Source: JALQTD01 sp965656785 (GTDB lineage Bacteria > Bacteroidota > Bacteroidia > Flavobacteriales_D > Sanyastnellaceae). Taken from it: a stretch of DNA of 64,000 nucleotides. The notes under the pieces were generated by a model. That model saw only the letters and a list, made by a program, of their open reading frames with translations. It was not told the origin of the DNA and did no database searches. Every line of letters begins with the position of its first letter. Position 1 is the stretch's first letter. Positions 1 through 7,316 of the stretch are shown piece by piece. Where the stretch lies: contig CBFHLY010000003.1 in assembly GCA_965656785.1 (NCBI GenBank), forward strand, positions 1 to 64,000, read 5' to 3'. Both the position numbers and the translations under genes were made by a program.

Positions 1-1
1 G

Positions 2-1630
2 TTGGTAACGAACCAGGCCAGTTACGACCTGCTGTACACGCCCAGGCTCGCCCGAAAGGGCATGGACACTGCCGCGTTTGCCGCCCTGCTGGGTTGGAAG
101 CGCCAAGCCCTTGAAGCCGCCTTTGCCAAGGCCGACGCATACGCCTCGTACCGCCCCTCCATCATCGTCCGCCAACTGCCCGCCGCGGAATACGCCCGCA
201 TCAGCGGAGAGCTGTGGCGGTTCCCGGGGGTGAAGGAGCGCACGCGGGCTGTGCGCTCCAACCAAGCGGGATTGGCTGCCCAGCTCATCGGGAGTTTTGG
301 GGAAACGAGCGCGGATGACTTGAAGAACGACGCGTTTTACCGCCTTGGGGATTACAAGGGCAAATCCGGGCTGGAACTCCAATACGAGCGCGAACTGCGC
401 GGCCGCAAAGGCGTCCGGTACCATTTGGTCGACGTTCGGAACAACTACCAACTCCCGCTCGAAGGCGGCCGGCGGGACACCCTGGCTGTGGCCGGGGCGG
501 ACTTGACGTTGACGCTCGACCGGGATTTGCAGGCGTATGCCGAGCAGTTGATGGCGGGCAAGCGGGGCAGTATCGTGGCCATTGAGCCCGCGACGGGAGA
601 GGTTTTGGCCCTCGTCAGCGCACCGACCTACGACCCCGACTTGCTCATCGGTCCGCAGCGCGGCGCGAATTACGACAGCCTGCTGCACAACCCCGGTCAA
701 CCCCTTTATAACCGGGCCTTGCGCGGCACCTACCGCCCCGGTTCCATCTTCAAAATGGTGCAAGGGCTCATCGCGCTCGACGAAGGCGCCATCCGCACCA
801 ACACCCGCATCGCGTGCGATCGAAACATCATCGGGTGCCACGGCCCGCACAGCTACGACAACCTGTCGGAAGCCATTGTGCATTCGTGCAATCCGTATTT
901 CCACGAAGTCATGAAGCGGATGGTGCAGGCGCGCCGGTCGAACAACCTGTTCGAAAATGCGGCGCTCGGGCTGGGGAATTGGACGGAGCGCATCAAGCAG
1001 TTCGGGTTTGGGACGGATTTGGGCGGGCAGTTGCCGGGCGCGCGACCGGGCTCCGTGCCCGATACGACTTACTACAACGGGATCTACGGGCAACGGAGCT
1101 GGGCGTTTTCGACGATTTATTCCATTGCCATCGGCGAGGGAGAACTGCTGACCACGCCGCTCCAAATGGCCAACCTCGCCGCGATCATCGGCAACCGGGG
1201 TTGGTACCGCACGCCCCACGCCGTCCGAGATGTGGGCGGTCGCGGGAAACCGTTGGGGGTGGATTCGCTGGTCAGCACCAGGGTCGATCCGGAGCTCTTT
1301 GACCCGGTGATTTCCGCCATGCAGCAAGTCGTGGAAGGGGTGGGCGGAACCGGACGACGGGCCCGCACCCCCGGCATCTCCATTTGCGGAAAAACCGGCA
1401 CCGTCCAAAATACCAACGCCCTCGAGCACAGCGTATTCATGGCCTTCGCCCCCATGGACAACCCGCAAATCGCCATCAGCGTGTACGTCGAAAACGCCGG
1501 ATCGGGCGGTTCGTGGGCAGCGCCGATTGCAGCGCAGCTGATTGAATCGTATTTGGCCGATTCCCTGTCGAACCCCGAGCGCGAGGCCCGCATCCTCGCG
1601 GCGCGCGACCCGTTCCCCGAAACGCCATGA
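2..1630 (+). CDS. mrdA: Penicillin-binding protein 2 (peptidoglycan transpeptidase), 5' end cut by the window
   Basis: Cross-links peptidoglycan during cell elongation, as partner of the RodA glycosyltransferase in the periplasm. The 542 visible residues begin inside the PBP dimerisation domain. The N-terminal membrane anchor and the first few dozen residues are missing, so the apparent start at the window edge is not real. The three transpeptidase motifs are all present: S-x-x-K as SIFK near residue 248, S-x-N as SCN near residue 300, and KTG at residues 464-466. The stop overlaps the rodA start (ATGA), as expected for a translationally coupled mrdA-rodA pair. The mreC/mreD genes that often precede it would lie to the left, outside the window. 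Confidence 0.96.
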   Translation: MVTNQASYDLLYTPRLARKGMDTAAFAALLGWKRQALEAAFAKADAYASYRPSIIVRQLPAAEYARISGELWRFPGVKERTRAVRSNQAGLAAQLIGSFGETSADDLKNDAFYRLGDYKGKSGLELQYERELRGRKGVRYHLVDVRNNYQLPLEGGRRDTLAVAGADLTLTLDRDLQAYAEQLMAGKRGSIVAIEPATGEVLALVSAPTYDPDLLIGPQRGANYDSLLHNPGQPLYNRALRGTYRPGSIFKMVQGLIALDEGAIRTNTRIACDRNIIGCHGPHSYDNLSEAIVHSCNPYFHEVMKRMVQARRSNNLFENAALGLGNWTERIKQFGFGTDLGGQLPGARPGSVPDTTYYNGIYGQRSWAFSTIYSIAIGEGELLTTPLQMANLAAIIGNRGWYRTPHAVRDVGGRGKPLGVDSLVSTRVDPELFDPVISAMQQVVEGVGGTGRRARTPGISICGKTGTVQNTNALEHSVFMAFAPMDNPQIAISVYVENAGSGGSWAAPIAAQLIESYLADSLSNPEREARILAARDPFPETP

Positions 1631-2949
1631 GCCGCAGACTTCAGATCCGGAACCGACTCGACTGGTTCACGATGATGCTCGTGGCCGCCATCGCGGTGCT
1701 CGGTTGGCTGAACATCACGAGCGCCACGGCGGGTTCGGAAGCGGTCGACTGGCTCGCCTTCGACGGCAAGGGCGGGAAGCAATTGCTGTGGCTGGGCGTC
1801 TGCACGCTCATCGCCTTCCTTGTGCTGAACGTGGAGGGGGAATTCTTCGTCCGCATTTCCATCCTGAGCTACGTCAGCCTGTTGGTGGTCCTGGCTGCCG
1901 TGCTGGTGTTCGGCAAGGTCATCGGGGGCGCGCGCTCGTGGTTCGCCTTCGGAAGCTTCAGCTTGCAGCCTTCTGAATTTGCCAAATCCACCACCGCCCT
2001 CATGCTCGCTTGGCTCCTCAGCCGAGGCGACGGCAAGCTCCGCGACTTGAAAACGCGGCTCCAATCCATCGCCATCGTCGGGCTGCCGGCCGGCCTGGTG
2101 CTGCTGCAGCCGGATGCGGGGACGGTGCTGGTCTTCGGCGGCTTCGTGTTCGCGCTGTACCGGGAGGGGCTCAGCGGCAACGTGCTCGTCGTGGCGTTCG
2201 CGGCGTTGGTGGTGGCGGTGGCGACCATCTTGACGGGAGCGGGCACGGTCACGTATCCGTTTTTCGGCCCGGCCACGGGGGTGTACGTGCTGTGGGCGGT
2301 GCTCGCCGGGGGCGGCGGCCTGGTGCTGTGGTTCCTCGTGCAGTCGAGTTTGCCGCGGGAGCGCAAGCGGATGAGGCGGATCGGCGCGGTGGCAATTTTG
2401 GGGGCGTTGGTGTTCAGTGGGGGGATGCAATTTGGCCTGGAGAAGGTGCTGGCCAAACACCAGCGCGAGCGCATCCACGTGCTCTTCGGACTCGACGTCG
2501 GCAACCCCGACGCGGACTACAACATCCGGCACGCAAAGGCGGCCATCGGCTCCGGCGGTTTGGCAGGAAAAGGCTACATGAACGGTCCGATGACCGCCTA
2601 CGCCTTCGTCCCGGAACAGGAAACCGATTTCATCTTCTGCACGGTCGGCGAAGAATGGGGCTTCCTCGGGTCCACCGCCGTCATCCTGCTCTACCTCACC
2701 CTGCTGCTCCGCCTCATCTACCTCGCGGAACGGCAACGCTCGAACTTTACGCGCGTGTACGGCTACGGGGTCGCAAGCGTCCTGTTCATGCACCTGCTCA
2801 TCAACGTCGGCATGGTGTTGGGCTTGGCGCCCGTGATCGGCATTCCGCTTCCGCTGTTCAGCTACGGCGGATCTTCGTTAATGGGATTCACCGTGCTAAT
2901 TTTCATCCTGTTGCGACTCGACGCCGAGCGGTTTTCGGTCTTGCGTTGA
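1627..2949 (+). CDS. rodA: Rod-shape-determining SEDS glycosyltransferase RodA
   Basis: Integral-membrane peptidoglycan polymerase of the elongation machinery; it polymerises lipid II that PBP2 cross-links. The 440-residue protein has many hydrophobic segments and the FtsW/RodA/SpoVE signatures, including a QPSEFAK stretch around residue 115 and the C-terminal PLPLFSYGGSS motif near residue 415. It starts inside the mrdA stop codon (ATGA), so the two are coupled. The middle section, around residues 190-260, carries additional hydrophobic sequence compared with the shortest RodA proteins. The call rests on the family motifs and the mrdA partner. Confidence 0.96.
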   Translation: MSRRLQIRNRLDWFTMMLVAAIAVLGWLNITSATAGSEAVDWLAFDGKGGKQLLWLGVCTLIAFLVLNVEGEFFVRISILSYVSLLVVLAAVLVFGKVIGGARSWFAFGSFSLQPSEFAKSTTALMLAWLLSRGDGKLRDLKTRLQSIAIVGLPAGLVLLQPDAGTVLVFGGFVFALYREGLSGNVLVVAFAALVVAVATILTGAGTVTYPFFGPATGVYVLWAVLAGGGGLVLWFLVQSSLPRERKRMRRIGAVAILGALVFSGGMQFGLEKVLAKHQRERIHVLFGLDVGNPDADYNIRHAKAAIGSGGLAGKGYMNGPMTAYAFVPEQETDFIFCTVGEEWGFLGSTAVILLYLTLLLRLIYLAERQRSNFTRVYGYGVASVLFMHLLINVGMVLGLAPVIGIPLPLFSYGGSSLMGFTVLIFILLRLDAERFSVLR

Positions 2950-2968
2950 CCCTTTTTTCGATGAAACC

Positions 2969-2999
2969 TTGCATCGCGTCGATAAACAAATTAATTTAG
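2969..2999 (+). promoter_or_regulatory. Bacteroidota-type promoter for the cysteine leader and operon
   Basis: A TTG at 2969-2971 (-33-like) and TAATTTAG at 2992-2999 (close to the TAnnTTTG -7 consensus) are 20 bases apart, the usual spacing for this phylum. The predicted transcript start would fall at or just before the ATG of the leader peptide at 3005, giving a leaderless or nearly leaderless message. The site is inferred from sequence only. Confidence 0.5.
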
Positions 3000-3004
3000 T
3001 GCCC

Positions 3005-3097
3005 ATGAGTTCCATTCAAGCCTGTTGCTGGATGTGTTGTACCCCGGACCCGATGGGACCCGGTTGCAATGCGGTGCGCGTGCATGGATGGTGTTGA
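3005..3097 (+). CDS. Cysteine-rich leader peptide (30 aa), candidate attenuator
   Basis: A 30-codon frame begins with ATG a few bases after the promoter and ends with TGA. It contains six cysteines, four of them in the run ACCWMCC (residues 6-12), plus C21 and C30 immediately before the stop. It is followed by an intrinsic terminator and then by the cysteine biosynthesis operon, whose first start codon is 90 bases downstream. This is the layout of a transcription-attenuation leader in which ribosome speed at Cys codons reports charged tRNA-Cys. Polycysteine leader peptides that regulate cysteine genes are known in mycobacteria; I know of none described in Bacteroidota. The peptide is unlikely to have a function of its own. 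Translation is not proven. Confidence 0.6.
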   Translation: MSSIQACCWMCCTPDPMGPGCNAVRVHGWC

Positions 3098-3135
3098 CCC
3101 CGGTCGGCGCTTGAACGCCTCCGAATGAATTGCCC

Positions 3136-3163
3136 AGGCCCCACGATTGTGCGGGCCTTTTTT
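3136..3163 (+). terminator. Intrinsic terminator inside the cysM leader
   Basis: A nine-pair stem (left arm 3136-3144, right arm 3149-3158 with one bulged C) closes on a GATT loop and is followed by a T run to 3163. It lies after the leader peptide stop and 23 bases before the cysM start, so it would stop transcription before the operon unless relieved. A smaller hairpin (3106-3109 with 3116-3119) precedes it. I could not identify a convincing antiterminator by eye. Confidence 0.75.
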
Positions 3164-3186
3164 GTTGCCATCAATTCCCCTCTCCC

Positions 3187-4113
3187 ATGTCCCTCTCCCC
3201 TCCTCCGCCCTCCGCGATCGCGAAGCGTTTGCAGGCCCTCGCTCCCCACGTGGGCTCCACGCCCCTGCTGCGCTTGGAGCGACTCGAACCCCACCCCGGC
3301 GTTGCCCTCTACGCGAAGGCCGAATGGCAACAGCTCGGCGGCAGCATCAAATCGCGCGCGGCCTTCTCCATCCTGACAGCGGCTGCCGCTCAACTCGGCG
3401 GTCGGCACGTGCTCGATGCCACCAGCGGCAACACCGGCATTGCCTACGCCACCTTTTGCGCAGCGGCAGGCATTCCCCTGACCTTGTGCATGCCGGAAAA
3501 CGCTTCGCCCGAACGGAAGCGCATCCTGGAATGGCTCGGAGCCGAATTGGTGTTCACGAGCCCCTTCGAAGCCACCGAGGGCGCACAGGACGCGGCGCGG
3601 GAATGGGTCCGAAAGCACCCCGGCCGCTACGCCTACCTGGATCAATACAGCAACGAGGCGAATTGGAAGGCGCACGTGCAGACCACGGCGCCGGAGGTTT
3701 GGGACCAAACCCAAGGCCGCATCACCCACTTCATCGCCGGCCTCGGCACCACGGGCACTTTCACGGGGACGACCCGGGGACTGAAATCCCGCAACGCCGA
3801 CGTGCAGTGCATCGCCCTGCAGCCGGAAACGGCCCTTCACGGACTCGAAGGTTGGAAACACCTCGAAACGGCGCGCGTTCCGGAAATCTTCGATGCGGGA
3901 TTGGCCGATGCCACGCGCACCGTTTCCACCGAAAGCGCCTATGCCATGATGCGCCGTGCCGCGCGGGAAGAAGGGCTGATGCTCTCCCCCAGCGCCGCAG
4001 CGAACCTCGCGGGCGCGGTTGCCTTGGCATCCGAATTGGAATCGGGCGTGGTGGTGACGGTGTTCGCCGATGACGCCAGCAAGTACCACGACACCTTGAG
4101 CCGACTCGCATGA
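3187..4113 (+). CDS. cysM: PLP-dependent cysteine synthase, CysM type
   Basis: Fold-type II PLP enzyme that condenses activated serine with a sulfur donor. The 308 residues carry the PLP lysine K55 in GGSIKSRAAF, the phosphate/substrate loop SGNTG at 80-84, and a glycine-rich GLGTTGT loop near 180. I chose the ATG at 3187 because earlier in-frame codons lie across the terminator and because homology begins just after it. Position as first gene of an operon with a JAMM peptidase, a ubiquitin-like carrier and a ThiF enzyme matches the Mycobacterium CysM system, in which sulfide arrives as a thiocarboxylate on CysO. The acceptor is therefore probably O-phosphoserine, but ordinary O-acetylserine use cannot be excluded. 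Its stop overlaps the next gene by 4 bp. Confidence 0.9.
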   Translation: MSLSPPPPSAIAKRLQALAPHVGSTPLLRLERLEPHPGVALYAKAEWQQLGGSIKSRAAFSILTAAAAQLGGRHVLDATSGNTGIAYATFCAAAGIPLTLCMPENASPERKRILEWLGAELVFTSPFEATEGAQDAAREWVRKHPGRYAYLDQYSNEANWKAHVQTTAPEVWDQTQGRITHFIAGLGTTGTFTGTTRGLKSRNADVQCIALQPETALHGLEGWKHLETARVPEIFDAGLADATRTVSTESAYAMMRRAAREEGLMLSPSAAANLAGAVALASELESGVVVTVFADDASKYHDTLSRLA

Positions 4114-4544
4114 ACGACGTCCTGACCTTTGAACTCGAGCCGTGGAAGGTGGTGGAAGCGGAGGCGCTGCGGGCGTTTCCGAATGAGTGCTGTGGGTTTT
4201 TGTTTGGCCAAATGACGGAGCAAGGCCGGCACTTCACCGAGGCGATGCCCGTGGAAAATGCCCAAACCGGCGATCAGCGCAGGCGTTTCGCCATCGACCA
4301 ACGGGATTACCTGCGCGCCGAGCGGCACGCTTTGGCCAGCGGCACCACGCTGCTCGGCATCTACCACAGCCACCCACGACATCCCGCCGTTCCCAGCATC
4401 CACGACCTCCGTGTGGCCCTGCCCTTTTTCTCCTACCTCATCGCTTCGACGTACCCCGACCGCGTCGAACGCGTGCGCTCTTGGCAACTCAACGAGGCCG
4501 GACGTTTTTTCGAAGAACCCATTCAGATTCCATCCCATGGCTAA
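4110..4544 (+). CDS. mec: JAMM/Mov34 zinc peptidase, Mec-like [CysO]-cysteine hydrolase
   Basis: A 144-residue single-domain JAB1/MPN metalloprotease. The complete JAMM site is visible: E26, then H86-S-H88-P, S96 and D99 (HSHPRHPAVPSIHD). In the CysO pathway this enzyme releases cysteine from the carrier C-terminus. In related systems (QbsD acting on QbsE) it also trims residues after the diglycine. Both jobs make sense here, because the adjacent carrier has five residues beyond its GG. It overlaps cysM by 4 bp and cysO by 8 bp, so the genes are tightly coupled. Confidence 0.88.
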   Translation: MNDVLTFELEPWKVVEAEALRAFPNECCGFLFGQMTEQGRHFTEAMPVENAQTGDQRRRFAIDQRDYLRAERHALASGTTLLGIYHSHPRHPAVPSIHDLRVALPFFSYLIASTYPDRVERVRSWQLNEAGRFFEEPIQIPSHG

Positions 4545-4824
4545 CCTCATCATCCCCACCCCGCTCCGCAAATTCACCGGCGGAGCCGCTACCTTCAGCG
4601 CCGACACCCCCACCGTCGGTGCCCTGCTCCGGGCCCTCGCGGAGGCGCATCCCGGGCTGCAACCCCATGTGTACGACGCGGACGGCGCCCTGCGGCACTT
4701 CATCCGCGTCTACGTTGGCGACGAGGACATCGAAGCGCTGGACGGCGTGGCTACCGCTTTGGAGCAGAACACCGAAGTGAGCATCATCCCCGCCATCGCC
4801 GGCGGCACATCCGATCCATCATGA
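4537..4824 (+). CDS. cysO: Ubiquitin-like sulfur carrier protein, CysO/MoaD/ThiS type
   Basis: A 95-residue beta-grasp protein whose C-terminal region reads IIPAIAGGTSDPS. The diglycine at 89-90 is the expected thiocarboxylate site, but it is followed by five further residues, so the chain would have to be cut before activation. The flanking JAMM peptidase is the obvious candidate. The ATG at 4537 lies inside the end of the peptidase gene, and the TGA stop overlaps the start of the ThiF gene (ATGA at 4821). Context with CysM points to cysteine synthesis rather than thiamine or molybdopterin, although MoaD-like roles cannot be ruled out. Confidence 0.85.
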   Translation: MANLIIPTPLRKFTGGAATFSADTPTVGALLRALAEAHPGLQPHVYDADGALRHFIRVYVGDEDIEALDGVATALEQNTEVSIIPAIAGGTSDPS

Positions 4825-5978
4825 CCACCTTCAGCAAAGCCGAGCTCGAGCGGTACAGCCGCCACCTCATCCTGCCCGAATTCAACATCGAAGGGCAGCG
4901 CAAGCTGAAACATGGCTCGGTGCTCGTCATCGGTTCGGGCGGGCTCGGCAGCCCGCTGCTGCTCTACCTCGCTGCGGCGGGTGTGGGCCGCATCGGGATC
5001 GTCGACTTCGACCGCGTGGACGATTCCAACCTCCAGCGGCAAGTGCTGTTCACCGTCGACGACGTGGGCACGCCAAAGGCGGAGGCTGCCGCTGCGCGGC
5101 TCCGGGCGCTCAACCCGCACATCGAAATCGAAGTGCACGACGTGCAATTCACCCGGGAGAATGCCCGCGAACTCGTGCGCCAATACGATGTCGTGGCCGA
5201 CGGCACCGACAACTTTCCCACGCGCTACCTCGTGAACGACGCGTGCGTGCTGGAGGAGAAGGTCAACGTCTACGCGTCGATTTACCGATTTGAAGGGCAG
5301 TGTTCGGTGTTCAACGCTCCGCTCGAAGGCGGCGAGCGGGGCCCCAACTACCGCGACCTGTTCCCCAGCCCACCGCCACCCGGGCTCGTTCCTTCGTGCG
5401 CGGAGGGTGGCGTGCTCGGGGTGCTGCCCGGCATCCTCGGTTCGCTTCAGGCCTTGGAAGTCATCAAGGTCCTCAGTGGAGTGGGCGAGCCGCTCGTTGG
5501 CCGGCTGTTCCTGTTCGACGCCACCACCTTCACCACGCGAACCCTCAAAATCCGGAAGCAGCCTGGTAATCCGCTCACGGGTGAACGCCCCACCCAAACC
5601 GACCTCATCCACTACGAGGAGTTTTGTGGCGTGGGGGCACCCGCCGCAGAAGCGGTGGTGTCGCGGGAAGTGACGGCGAAGGATTTGGCCCAATGGCAAG
5701 CGGAAGGCAAAGCGCACGTGGTGATCGACGTGCGCGAACCTTACGAGTACGCGATTGCGAATCTCGGCGGGGAACTCGTGCCGCTCGACACCTTGAGCGA
5801 GAGCCTTCACCGCATTCCGCGTGACCTGCCGGTGGTGGTGCACTGCCGGTCGGGCGTGCGCAGCGCGCGGGCCATCGCCCTGCTCGAAGCGGAACACGGC
5901 TACGGGAATTTGCACAACTTGAAAGGCGGGATTTTGGCGTGGCAGGCGTCCGTTGATCCCGAGTTGGCGCGGTATTGA
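4821..5978 (+). CDS. ThiF/MoeB-type carrier-protein activating enzyme with C-terminal rhodanese domain (MoeZ-like)
   Basis: Adenylates the carrier C-terminus and passes sulfur to it. The 385 residues comprise an E1-like ATP-binding domain (GSGGLGS at 38-44; catalytic Cys in VPSCAEGG near 194) and a C-terminal rhodanese domain with active-site loop HCRSGVRS (Cys342). The first zinc-binding Cys-x-x-Cys of classical MoeB is replaced here by N-x-x-D (GPNYRDLFP), so the zinc site appears lost. This is the last gene of the cysteine operon; a terminator follows 75 bases later. The linked peptidase and carrier argue that its main client is the adjacent CysO-like protein, although MoeZ-type enzymes can serve several carriers. 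Confidence 0.9.
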   Translation: MTTFSKAELERYSRHLILPEFNIEGQRKLKHGSVLVIGSGGLGSPLLLYLAAAGVGRIGIVDFDRVDDSNLQRQVLFTVDDVGTPKAEAAAARLRALNPHIEIEVHDVQFTRENARELVRQYDVVADGTDNFPTRYLVNDACVLEEKVNVYASIYRFEGQCSVFNAPLEGGERGPNYRDLFPSPPPPGLVPSCAEGGVLGVLPGILGSLQALEVIKVLSGVGEPLVGRLFLFDATTFTTRTLKIRKQPGNPLTGERPTQTDLIHYEEFCGVGAPAAEAVVSREVTAKDLAQWQAEGKAHVVIDVREPYEYAIANLGGELVPLDTLSESLHRIPRDLPVVVHCRSGVRSARAIALLEAEHGYGNLHNLKGGILAWQASVDPELARY

Positions 5979-6053
5979 AGGTTCTTTTTCGAAACGCTGC
6001 AACTTTTTTCGGGTCGCATCCGTAAACCTGCCTCGTGGATTGGTTGGTTTGTA

Positions 6054-6091
6054 AGCGTCCGGCGACCTCAGGGGAACCGGGCGCTTTTTTT
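6054..6091 (+). terminator. Intrinsic terminator after the cysteine operon
   Basis: GCGTCCGG (6055-6062) pairs with CCGGGCGC (6077-6084), including one G-U pair, and is followed by seven T residues (6085-6091). It separates the cysteine operon from the MBOAT operon, whose own promoter-like box lies just downstream. Confidence 0.75.
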
Positions 6092-6109
6092 GTGGACGTG
6101 CCGGGTACG

Positions 6110-6117
6110 TACCTTCG
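6110..6117 (+). promoter_or_regulatory. Promoter -7 box of the MBOAT operon
   Basis: TACCTTCG matches TAnnTTYG and sits 8 bases before the ATG at 6126 and after the upstream terminator. No clear -33 element was found. Confidence 0.4.
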
Positions 6118-6125
6118 TGGGGCGC

Positions 6126-7316
6126 ATGCTATTCCAATCCTATGCCCTGTTTGCCGGCGTTCTGCTGAGCGCTGCCGTGTATGCTGCCTTGCGCGAATGG
6201 GCGCCGCGGGCGGTGCGCGGGCGAGAGGTGCTGCTGCTGGTCGTCAACGCGCTCGTGTTGCTGACGTTGGTCAAGGAGCACACGCTCATCGTGCTGGCGG
6301 TGCTTGGGTTGTCGGTGTATGGCGCGGGGGCCTTGTTGGAGCGGAAGGGGTCGCGCTGGGGGTTGGCGGCGGCGGTGACGCTGCTCGTGGGGCTGTTTGC
6401 CGCACGGAATTATCCGTTTTTGCACGAGGCGTTGGGGCCGCTGAAAGGGCCGGTTTTGTCGGTCCAAAAACTGGGGCTCTCCTACATCCTGTTCCGCTGG
6501 GTTCACTTCCTCGTGGAGTCCCACCGCGGAACAATCCGCGCACGCCATTGGCTCACATTCCTGAATTACACGTTCTTCTTCCCGACCATCTTGGCGGGGC
6601 CCATCGATCGGTATGCCAATTTCCATTACGGCGTGGTGCACCGTCCGCGTCCCGCTGAACGGTGGAGCCTCCTGGCAGGGGTGTGGCGGGTGGGGCTCGG
6701 AGCCGCGAAAACGTTGGTGCTGGTGCCGGTGGTGAAACCCTGGGCCGTCGATTGGGAAACCGTGCCCGTTGAGCACCCGGTGGCGGCCATGGCCCTCGGA
6801 CTCGTGAGCTACTCGGCGTTCATCCTGCTCGACTTTTCGGGATACAGCGACATCGCCATCGGCACGGCGCGTTGGATGGGGATTCGAACCCCCGAGAACT
6901 TCGACTGGCCGTATGCGTCGCGCAACTTGGCGGAGTTTTGGCGCCGATGGCACATGACCTTCTCGAAGTTCCTTCGGGCTTACGTGTTCAAACCGGTGGT
7001 GGCGGCGCTCAACCGGTGGCCCGCCTTGGCCCGTCGGCGGATGCTGGTCACGGCGCTCGCGTACCTCATCACGTTCGTGGTGTGCGGCCTGTGGCACGGG
7101 GACCGGTTGCACTTCGTGGTGTGGGGCGCCTGGCATGGGGCGGGGTTGGTGCTGAACAAACTGTGGCGCGACCGCTGGCGGCCGGTGGCGTGGCGAGGCC
7201 GGTGGTACGAGGGAGCGAGCGTGGCGGCTACGTGGGGATTCGTGACGCTTGGGTGGGGGTGGTTTCATTATCCGTTGTCGGCGTGGGCCGAATGGGTGCA
7301 AGCTTGGTGGGGATGA
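6126..7316 (+). CDS. MBOAT-family membrane acyltransferase (AlgI/DltB-like)
   Basis: A polytopic membrane protein of 396 residues that should move an acyl group across the membrane to an extracytoplasmic acceptor. The MBOAT core is clear: a WRRWHMTFSKFLR segment near 278-290 and the two histidines of WHGDRLHFVVWGAWHG, H324 and H337. The second is spaced as the catalytic pair of AlgI/DltB. I chose the ATG at 6126 because the in-frame codons upstream have no homology and the promoter box lies just before it. Its stop overlaps the DltD-like gene (ATGA). No dltA or dltC is nearby, so the acyl donor is probably not D-alanyl-DltC; acetyl or another acyl group is an inference. Confidence 0.88.
   Translation: MLFQSYALFAGVLLSAAVYAALREWAPRAVRGREVLLLVVNALVLLTLVKEHTLIVLAVLGLSVYGAGALLERKGSRWGLAAAVTLLVGLFAARNYPFLHEALGPLKGPVLSVQKLGLSYILFRWVHFLVESHRGTIRARHWLTFLNYTFFFPTILAGPIDRYANFHYGVVHRPRPAERWSLLAGVWRVGLGAAKTLVLVPVVKPWAVDWETVPVEHPVAAMALGLVSYSAFILLDFSGYSDIAIGTARWMGIRTPENFDWPYASRNLAEFWRRWHMTFSKFLRAYVFKPVVAALNRWPALARRRMLVTALAYLITFVVCGLWHGDRLHFVVWGAWHGAGLVLNKLWRDRWRPVAWRGRWYEGASVAATWGFVTLGWGWFHYPLSAWAEWVQAWWG

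Noticed and set aside
1117..2793. A 558-codon minus-strand frame opposite mrdA and rodA.
   Set aside because: Composition is rich in Arg, Gln, His and Pro with no recognisable domain; mrdA and rodA on the other strand have full motifs.
2950..3186. A metabolite riboswitch (for example SAM-type) ahead of cysM.
   Set aside because: I found no conserved riboswitch core, whereas the Cys-rich frame with terminator explains the region. A covariance-model search would settle it.
6054..6091. Terminator before the MBOAT gene as a second attenuator.
   Set aside because: It lies before the promoter box of the MBOAT operon (6110-6117) and no small frame with biased codons precedes it, so it simply ends the cysteine operon.
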